Below are positions 1 to 6,900 of a stretch of DNA of 12,280 bases, in pieces (the stretch's first letter is position 1; every line of letters starts with the position of its first letter). This DNA is from Rodentolepis nana (Eukaryota; Platyhelminthes; Cestoda; Cyclophyllidea; Hymenolepididae). Location of the stretch: assembly GCA_900617975.1 (NCBI GenBank), contig UZAE01001618.1, forward strand, positions 1 to 12,280. The letters run 5' to 3'. Under the pieces are notes generated by a model. The model made no database searches. It saw only the letters and a program-made list of their open reading frames with translations, and was not told the origin of the DNA. The position numbers and the translations under genes were made by a program.

Positions 1-109
1 CCTCTCGACTTTTTTCAATTTGATGTTCCTTCCCCTCTGTAAGGTCTGACGTCAACTAAAGGGCTAATGATGACCATCAAGGCGCCTGCCATTTGATATA
101 AATAAATAA
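1..109 (+). mobile_element. 3' part of a dispersed SINE-like retroposon (copy A)
   Basis: This is the downstream third of the repeat that recurs at 1330, 7841 and 11972. It matches their TTTGATGTTCCTTCCCC block, the CTAAAGGGCTAATGATGA block and the GCGCCTGCCATTTGATAT end, and closes with the ATAAATAAATAAT tail. The 5' part lies outside the window, so neither its length nor its target-site duplication can be read. A substitution in this copy creates a perfect TGACGTCA palindrome (a CRE/ATF-type site) at 47-54, where the other copies read TGAAGTCA or CGAAGTCA. Confidence 0.85.
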
Positions 110-588
110 TATTACCACCCTTGAAACAGCTACTTCCTATTGGTCGAATTTATGATGGTTGAGTTCCCAGTGTGTGAGATTTACTACCAACATTGACATA
201 CTCGCCTCTCTTATTTGATTAAAACGATAAAATTTCTTTTATTCAAAGGATAAATTTATCAACTATAATGCTTCTGCTATTTTTATTGACAAGGTCAAGT
301 TAAAGATCACGTCAAAGTTGCAAATTCTCCAACAGCTATTCGACTAATTGATAATCCTATTTATCTATATACCTTATCAAAACATGTGATAATCATTCAC
401 TCCATTTTTATCCACAAAAGCACACCTTTTGGCATAATATGGGACAGAAGCAGTGAATATTAACGACTGACAGCTGTGCCAACTTCACAGCAAAACATTC
501 ACAGTCTTGACTATTTTCCAGCAAACAGTTCCTTCCACCTTGTATCTTCAACTTCAGCTGCTACATATTTACCCTCCTAGATAAGAGA

Positions 589-602
589 GGGGGGGGGGCG
601 GG
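589..602 (+). repeat. Poly-G tract with possible quadruplex potential
   Basis: Ten consecutive G, one C, then GGG. Further G runs follow within about 60 bases (GGG near 631, GGGGTGGG near 651-658). Together they could form a G-quadruplex on the + strand. Long G runs are also prone to length errors in assemblies. Confidence 0.6.
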
Positions 603-703
603 ATACAAACACTCCATGGTATAAGCAGATGGGAGCGAGAAACAAAAATCGGGGTGGGAGCGGAAGGATTGCTGAGTAAATATGGAGACTGAGTAAACAC
701 CCC

Positions 704-715
704 GGGGGGGGGGGG
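704..715 (+). repeat. Poly-G tract (12 G)
   Basis: Twelve consecutive G preceded by four C and followed by CGTGCGTGTGC. The CCCC/GGGG junction is partly self-complementary. It is the second G tract within 120 bases, and its exact length may be unreliable. Confidence 0.6.
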
Positions 716-782
716 CGTGCGTGTGCTTCTTAGGAGGATAAAATATGATATGAGACTTTTTTGCCCTTTTTATATTTAGAGA

Positions 783-835
783 GATAGTGAGATAGGCGAA
801 AAATTGAGCTGATAGAAATCTGATAGTAAGTGATA
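783..835 (+). promoter_or_regulatory. Cluster of five GATAG motifs
   Basis: GATAG occurs at 783, 791, 811, 822 and 832, five times in 53 bases on one strand, where chance would give far fewer. GATA-family zinc-finger factors bind WGATAR, and several of these sites fit (AGATAG, TGATAG). It could be an enhancer of the gene beginning at 2715, or simply a decayed simple repeat. Function is inference. Confidence 0.3.
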
Positions 836-1318
836 GGGAATTGATGAAGAATTTGACTAAAGCATGTATCGATTTTTAGCCTGAATTATGACCTAATAAG
901 ATTTAACAGAAGATTACTGGATTCTTTAGTGTTGTCAATGAGCTAGCTGAAATAAAGACATTTTCAGTAACTTCCTTTCATTTTAAGTGAAAACTTGTTT
1001 AGAAAAATGGGTCTCATAGAATAATTATGATGTTCTAACCGAAACACTTACATCGGAGCTTTGTACTTCCTTCTTTATTGTCCAATTTTTGGCATTGACG
1101 AGATTAAAAAGCTTCTCTAATTTCAACTACTTGTTAATAAGCACACTTGAGTTGACTTCGAATTTATGTAAGCTTTGTAATAAGCGCATTGTGAAAAGTG
1201 AAAATTCATTAAAATCGATTGAACTATCTTACTGTTAAGAACATCAACGAAGTACATCCTACTTTCTCAAACTCCACAACTCAACCTCGTGGGGATTGTT
1301 GAAAGAATAGCAAGAGAT

Positions 1319-1329
1319 AATATTAACTA
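1319..1329 (+). repeat. Left target-site duplication of retroposon copy B
   Basis: AATATTAACTA here is repeated exactly at 1641-1651, immediately after the element's AT-rich tail. A perfect 11-bp direct repeat bracketing the element is the footprint of target-primed insertion. Confidence 0.85.
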
Positions 1330-1640
1330 TGGGGTGTGCGATAGAATTACCTCCACGTGGTGCACCCTGGGCAACGTATATTCATCACGCAAGAAAATCT
1401 ATAAACTGGCAGTTAACTTCTGACTTCAAACTACAATAGCCCAACTGTATGTCATATTATGCCACTTCCACAGCACTCATCCTACCTTTTCTCTGCATTT
1501 GTGTCTGTCTCTTTTGCATCTGTTCCCCGCCTGCCGACTTTCTGTTACTTTGATGTTCCTTCCCCCTGTGAAGCCCGAAGTCAGCTAAAGGGCTAATGAT
1601 ACCTATCAAAACGCCTGCCATTTGAAATAAATAAATAATA
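1330..1640 (+). mobile_element. SINE-like retroposon, complete copy B
   Basis: A 311-bp unit starts TGGGGTGTGCGATAG and ends in ATAAATAAATAATA. It shares head, pyrimidine-rich middle and tail with the copies at 7841 and 11972. The head contains CCACGTGG (a CACGTG E-box) followed by the palindrome GGTGCACC. The middle is rich in CT (TGTGTCTGTCTC), and the 3' quarter can pair around GTCAGC...GCT...GAC. No protein is encoded. The 11-bp duplication on both sides shows it moved as a discrete unit. The tail type suggests mobilisation by a LINE. I did not recognise a clear tRNA or 5S promoter, so the class of SINE is open. Confidence 0.8.
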
Positions 1641-1651
1641 AATATTAACTA
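1641..1651 (+). repeat. Right target-site duplication of retroposon copy B
   Basis: Exact second copy of AATATTAACTA seen at 1319-1329. Confidence 0.85.
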
Positions 1652-2516
1652 CTGCATGCAAAAATTTACAAACCCATAAGGAATGGCAACGATTTCATTT
1701 GCTGAGGTGTTTAACAATCTAGTACATCTGAAAGTCTTTCCAATCCTAATAATTAGTGTGGAATAATATAACCCAAGTAAAAACGATTATGAGTAAAATT
1801 AAAAGATAGTAAGTTTTCAGACAAACAAACCCAACAATTTCTCGAAATTGGTGAGAAAAGTCATCCAGGATCCCTCATTTTAAAACGGTTGGCAAATGGG
1901 TGAAAGTGCTCAACTCAATACAAACTTCTTTTGCTCTTTTTAAGAATCAATAGACCTTGGACCGTGTAACGCTAATCCGAGTATCATATCAATGATTAAA
2001 TTCTTAATAGCAACAATATTCTGTATGTTTAACTTGTATATCAAGCAGGGAAAATGACACCGATTTGCACACAAAATCTAAGGAAAACTTTTCAGGACCT
2101 AAATGTCCAAAGCCGCTCTCTTATTACGCTTTAGCATTTATTTTAATGAAATGATAACCAAAGCAGCTTATCTTTAGCCTTTAATCAATTAGGCAGGTAA
2201 AGCCTAATATTGTCCCCAGTGTCAAATTAAAATCCTTCAATTTTTGTTTTGCGTTTCGAGTTAGAAGAAAGCTAGTTTCATATCAAAATAGTAACTTAAT
2301 GGAAAATCAAATTAGCCTATTATACTTGATTTCAGCGCCTTGGACTAAATTTTAGCAGCCTCATATATATATATATATTAATCTAAATTTCTATCGATTT
2401 ACCGTGATGATGTAGATTTCAGGTAACTTTAGGCATTAAAGTAACCAGTCAAATGCGAAGTTCATTGGTTCACAGTAAAAAAACAGGAAGCAGAATATTA
2501 AGTTGCCAAGGCTTAC
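1652..2516. other. Non-coding stretch, probably intron 1 of the minus-strand gene at 2517-2715
   Basis: AT-rich DNA with stops in all frames. If the donor at 2516 is real, this is intron on the minus strand. I looked for a second exon here, including a homeodomain-type WFQN codon block, and saw none. An (AT)8 microsatellite lies at 2363-2378. Confidence 0.6.
2363..2378. repeat. (AT)8 microsatellite
   Basis: Eight consecutive AT dinucleotides, likely length-polymorphic. No function is suggested. Confidence 0.9.
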
Positions 2517-2715
2517 CATATTTAGTGCCCATCCAGTGGTAGCTATTAGAGCCATTTGACTCCAGACCTTCATGATTGGAGTAATCAAAACAAGTTTTGC
2601 TGTTTCCATGATAGTCCTGTGTGCTTGAACATGAATACACATTATTATTGGAACTGGTTTCACCATAGTTGGAAAATAGGTTCTCATATTCGTTGAATGA
2701 TGGGGCTGTCGCCAT
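2517..2715 (-). CDS. First coding exon of an unidentified gene; Hox/Cdx-like SYHWM motif
   Basis: The ATG at 2715 (context GTTATGG) opens 66 codons, beginning MATAPSFNEYENLF and ending ...SNSYHWMGTKY. The exon then meets a strong donor, TATG|GTAAGC, at 2517/2516, leaving one base over (phase 1). Reading on past the donor reaches a stop at about 2470, as expected for intron. The peptide is rich in S, N, Y and G and looks disordered, typical of the N-terminus of a transcription factor. Residues 58-62, SYHWM, sit just before the splice site. Hox proteins have a Pbx-binding hexapeptide (YPWM, or YKWM/FDWM in Hox1; YEWM in Cdx), often in the exon before the homeodomain. That comparison is suggestive only, and no homeodomain is in the window. 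A TATA box and CCAAT boxes lie at suitable distances upstream, which supports a real gene start. The 3' part is missing. Confidence 0.6.
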
Positions 2716-2765
2716 AACTACCTCTTACTCAATTAGTAGTGCTAGACATGGGGAGTTCGCGTTTA

Positions 2766-2772
2766 TTTTATA
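2766..2772 (-). promoter_or_regulatory. TATA box of the gene starting at 2715
   Basis: The minus strand reads CATATAAAATAAAC, so TATAAAA lies 50 bp upstream of the ATG at 2715. Transcription would begin about 25-30 bp downstream, near 2738-2742, leaving a 5' UTR of about 25 nt. Confidence 0.55.
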
Positions 2773-2782
2773 TGTGCATATC

Positions 2783-2840
2783 ATTGGATGCTTGTAAACT
2801 GCGGCCGAGTTCTGATTGGATGCCGGTGAGCTCTGATTGG
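2783..2840 (-). promoter_or_regulatory. Three CCAAT boxes (NF-Y type) upstream of the TATA box
   Basis: On the minus strand CCAAT occurs at 2787-2783, 2819-2815 and 2840-2836. The outer two read CCAATCAGA, a very good match to the NF-Y consensus RRCCAATCAG, and the third reads CCAATGAT. Start-to-start spacings are 21 and 32 bp, close to two and three DNA turns, so all three would face the same side. They lie about 40-100 bp upstream of the predicted start site, the usual place for functional CCAAT boxes. Confidence 0.55.
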
Positions 2841-3421
2841 CCAAGAGGGCGACTGCAGATGTTCTTAAGTTTCTAACATCAATAAAGCTTGTGCAACTTT
2901 TAATCATTAATAGCTAGTCCTTGAAAAGTCCGTAAAGTGTCATTAGCTGCAGTCAATCCTGTCAGACTCTCACTTTGGGCCCAAATCAGCGTTAGTCAAG
3001 CGATTTCAAGAATAGATAGATAGCGGGAGAAACTGTATAGGTTGAAATAAACGCGTTAAACAACCCCTTCTTCCGAATAATGATTTGTGACCTATTTTGC
3101 ATTAGTTTTATAAAATCAACGCACTCCGATAATTTCTTAACTGAACTAATCTAATCTTACTTTGCTTACAAAGTGAGATGATCAGTCACCTAATCCAGTT
3201 CTAAATTTAAACAGAGAAATATTAGAATATGGCACAATGAGCTATTCCAATTTTAGCAAAAAGTGGGATTATCAACGGCATAATATCATCTTTATGGGTC
3301 TAGATTTTAATAAAAAACAATGGTTTGTTCATTTTCATCTAATAAATAAGTATGGCCCATTAGATATACGTAGAGAAATGGATATTTACAGATAGTGGAG
3401 AGTAAGTACTGATGCAATCTT
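2841..3421. other. Intergenic region between the GON4L 3' end and the next promoter
   Basis: No coding frame. On the minus strand it should contain the 3' UTR and polyadenylation site of the upstream gene, followed by distal promoter sequence of the gene at 2715. The two genes are head-to-tail, with about 700 bp from stop codon to next start codon. Confidence 0.6.
3306..3311 (-). promoter_or_regulatory. Candidate polyadenylation signal (ATTAAA) of GON4L
   Basis: The minus strand reads ATTAAA about 110 nt downstream of the stop codon at 3424-3422. It is the second most common metazoan signal. I saw no AATAAA on this strand between the stop and this point. In such AT-rich DNA the hexamer may be chance. 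Confidence 0.3.
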
Positions 3422-3918
3422 TTACAAGCGTATTGAATACATATAATCTTCTCCTTCTCTTGCTTCACTTCCACCGTCTTTAGATTGATCTTGTTCGAGT
3501 GACTTTGTTAAATCCCCAATTGTGCAATCTTCTCCATATGCCACAAGCATAAGGTACTTGAATCGAGCAGCTAGTTCCTGTGGTGATCTTTGAGGCCATT
3601 CAGCAGCCAGATCCCGAAAGTGACTAACTGTACACTTCTCGATACCATTGAAATACTCCAGTAACTTTCGATCTTCTGCCATTGACCACGTAGCTTCCGT
3701 TTCAGCTTCCTCAGCAGTGTTCAGAGTGCACTGTTGCCGACGAGGTACAGACGAAGGAATTGGCACCACCGCCTTCTCCTTTCGATTTCCAAGCTCATCC
3801 TCCGTGTCGTCGGTCTCTTCATAGCGTTGATAGAAGGCTTCCGTGTTGAAACAGGCCTCGTCGTCAATTTCAATTGGTGGAGGTTGGAAGAAGGAGGGCG
3901 AATTTTCGCAGGGTTCAT
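3422..3918 (-). CDS. GON4L: GON4L last exon: C-terminal SANT/Myb domain
   Basis: The acceptor TTTTTTAG|ATGAACC at 3919 opens the exon with two bases that complete a GAT codon from the preceding exon. The frame then reads EPCENSPSFFQPPP. An acidic linker (EIDDEACFNTEAFYQRYEETDD) leads to a SANT/Myb-like fold at about 3536-3691. That fold starts TWSMAEDRKLLEYF, continues HFRDLAAEWPQRSPQELAARF and matches the W..EEDR.IL pattern of the GON4L C-terminus. SANT domains of this class bind partner proteins or histone tails rather than DNA. The protein ends YSIRL, stop TAA. The ATG at 3918 is in a different frame and is not a start. Confidence 0.8.
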
Positions 3919-6900
3919 CTAAAAAATGAAATAGTAAAGAACTAATTTCTAAGCTTAATATTCGAATACAGTCTAGTGTACTCTCTTGTGGCTATCTTAT
4001 ATTTTTCGGCGAATTATTGATTTAACTACAATAGGAAGTACCAGTAAAACCTATTATGACCCTTACTTTTATCAATACAACCTTCATAATACCTAAATTA
4101 ACTTACAGGGGTAACTCCCTTATTGACTGCTTTTGCACTCTGTGCTCAGAATGATGTCAGCCTGCTCATGAAATATATAATAAAAATATATACATAAAAA
4201 TGAAACATTAAAAAATATTGCTACATCTGTTTTTACTAATAGACATGTTCAGTTCCTGCCTCAACATCCAACAAAGTTTACATTGGAGTTGACTGCTACA
4301 TGGCATTGGAATAAGGAATGGCCTAAACCGGACTTTATGGACAGCGTCTTAGTTCTATGAACACCCTAATTAGCAGTTGGACAATACGCTACTTTTCATA
4401 TTTTTATTTTGGATTAGCTTAAAGGCGAACAATGTGAGGGAAGCTATTTTAAAGGCCCTAAATTCTAAGTTGCTATATCAGGACTGAAGAACACATCTGG
4501 AAAAAAACAACAGGAAATCAAAAGTACGAACCGAACAAAAAGTCATCGCCGCCTTGAGAGTCTGCTTCTTCTTCAATCTCTTCTTCCTCTTCCTCATCAT
4601 CCTGTTCCACTGCCAATGACTCCGAAATGGATCCAGGAAGATCATGCACCTTCCAAGTTTGTGGCAGCACCAATTCCTCAAAATTCACCGACACCTGCCG
4701 CTTTGCCAAGTCCGGCACAGAAATCTCATCGGTTCGAGTATTCGACGAGGTAGAGGATTCTACATACTCCCCAAGAGCTTGTAAAGCCTGTTGTGCTGTA
4801 GCAGAAGTGGTAGTAAGACAAGGTGGTGGAGCTGTGTTGTTGAGACTGCTAGGAGAAAACGCGCTTGTACTTGCAGAAGGTGGAACGAATCCACTAGGCC
4901 AGCTGATTTTCACATGATTCAGATGAAAGTTACATTCATCCACATAGAGAATACCCTGTTGAACCTACAAAATAGAATTATTGTCTGTTAAATCAAATAA
5001 CTAAGAGTTAATAAATTATAATCCTTTTCTACTGATACTTTAAACTGCTAATTAAGTGGGAGTAATAAGGATAATAATAAGAATGACCTTAATTTCTGAG
5101 TGATACCCAGCAATAACCCTCAAGTCCAGAAAAGCGTGAACAAGTAATCATAAAATTAAGAAACTTCTAAATTGGCTAATTTTATATTTAGATAAAGCAT
5201 TGCATGCTATGGGCTCGGGCATGCAAGAAAGATTAATAAGATATCAATTATTAAGTCAAATTTAATTTTTACTACAAAATATCATAACAAAGGAGGAAGA
5301 ACGTTCGATTTTTGATATCGAACGCTCGAATACATTATACTAAAAAGTAACCGACAGTACAAAGAAAAACTGCTTAGTAAATCGGGCTATTGACCATTTG
5401 AACTACTATTTACTTCAATATAATGAGGTCATGCAAGCCTATTGAAGGAAATTTCTTTTCAATGCGCATATTTGTTTATCAAATGAGGCTGAATGGGGTG
5501 ACTAAAGAATAGGATAACTAAACATAGGATTAAACTTAGAGTTGAGTAAAATGAATATTTGAACATTTTTCGAAAAAAGGCCCTCTAACGTTACCGGATA
5601 AGTGATTAAATACGCTTTGGTGCTTATGATTCAAATCCATTAAATGCACTCATTTTAATTCATTGGACTAATTTTCTTGAGTTAGCTTTACAAGATGCAA
5701 AGTCAATGATAAATAACACCTTACCCTAAGACTACACCGAATACAATGCCGCATTCCAAGACTATCGGCTTTAGCAGCTGGCCTACCACCAGGAGAGGGG
5801 GTCTGCAACTGAAAGACCTCTGTCTTCATTGCTTTCCCAACATGACAGGGACAAGGGCATCTATTCGCCGCCTTCGATTTCACTATAGTCGAAGCATTCG
5901 ACGATAACTCTGTAGACGTCTCCCATTGTGAGGTCTCTACAAACGACGGGTCCTCCACAAGTCTAGGCAATGGTGCAGGTAACGATCCACTCTCATTCGG
6001 AAGTAGATTTGTACGAGAAGAGTCCACTCCCATGGAGGAAATTTTTTTTCTTGCCAAAGTATCGACGACCTCAAAAGTTTGTGGGAAATTTGAGTACGGC
6101 TTTTGCATGGGGTCCAGCGAAATGGCGGTTTGAGCATGAAGAGCAAACCGGTCTTTCAGGGCAATTTCTAATAGCGACCACGCAGTTCGATAGACATCTA
6201 TAGCTGGTTTTTGCTTCTCTTCTTGCTCATCTTCTCCACTGAGTCGTTTTTTTCTCCTACGTCGACGCTTTTTTGGACGCCTGAGAAGAGAATCTGATAA
6301 GGTTGGAGCTTCGTCTGTGGCTGGAATTCGCAATTCTCCCGACTCGCGAGAGTCAGCTAATTTTCTAAGCCTAGCCCAAAGTCTAGTTGCTCGGGGAAGG
6401 GAATACTTTAAGAGGGAATGGATTTCTCCAACTCTTCGAAGATGAGCATATGTGGGATAGAGTTGAAATGATCTAGCTTGCCCATGGGTCAGACAGAGGT
6501 TAATAAACTCTTCCCAGAGGGGACGGGATGGCGAAAGGAGACGGAGAATGCATTCCAAGGAAGGTGGGTCTTCTCTAAGAGCGAGAACAACCTGAGTGTA
6601 GACTTGGCGACCCAGATGCATATGAATTCGATCTAGAAGACATCGAGCTCTTCGAACGTCTGATTCATCTGTCACAGTAATGGTTTTGGGGATATTAGGT
6701 AACCAAGCAGGACTTTCGCGACGACAACGACGCAGGAGGCGCGCGGTATCAGAAGATTCGCTGGAACATGCTGGTGGTGCCAATCCCCTAAGACCTCGAT
6801 CAAGAACTACGTGAAATGAGGAAATTGTCTTTCCAACCTGAGGCAAAAAAGATGGAGATTGCTTGGGTGTGGTTCCTGCTAATGTTGTTGCTCTTTTAGA

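Larger units (their letters stand above)
110..1318. other. Non-coding stretch, intergenic or intron of the left-hand gene
   Basis: No open frame of convincing length or composition is present on either strand. The only structures seen are two homopolymer G tracts (589-598 and 704-715), a cluster of GATA motifs (783-835) and ordinary AT-rich DNA. If the exon at 2517-2715 starts a gene running leftwards, this stretch may lie in its first intron, but no acceptor and exon pair stands out. Confidence 0.6.

Noticed and set aside
1575..1615. Hammerhead-ribozyme-like CTAATGATGA ... ATCAAAAC in the 3' part of the repeat
   Set aside because: Flatworm retroposons can carry hammerheads, but the catalytic core needs CTGATGA and GAAA. 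All copies have A in place of the essential G in CTGATGA and lack the G of GAAA, so an active ribozyme is unlikely.
3721..3918. Minus-strand frame beginning with ATG at 3918 (MNPAKIRPPSS)
   Set aside because: It overlaps the SANT exon in another frame. The ATG is the first three bases after the acceptor and is read as AT|GAA in the gene's phase.
4627..4991. Plus-strand frames opposite exon 7
   Set aside because: They are antisense shadows of an exon with biased composition, with no domain and no start context.
5626..5645. tRNA-like B box (GATTCAAATCC)
   Set aside because: No A box, acceptor stem or cloverleaf can be drawn around it.
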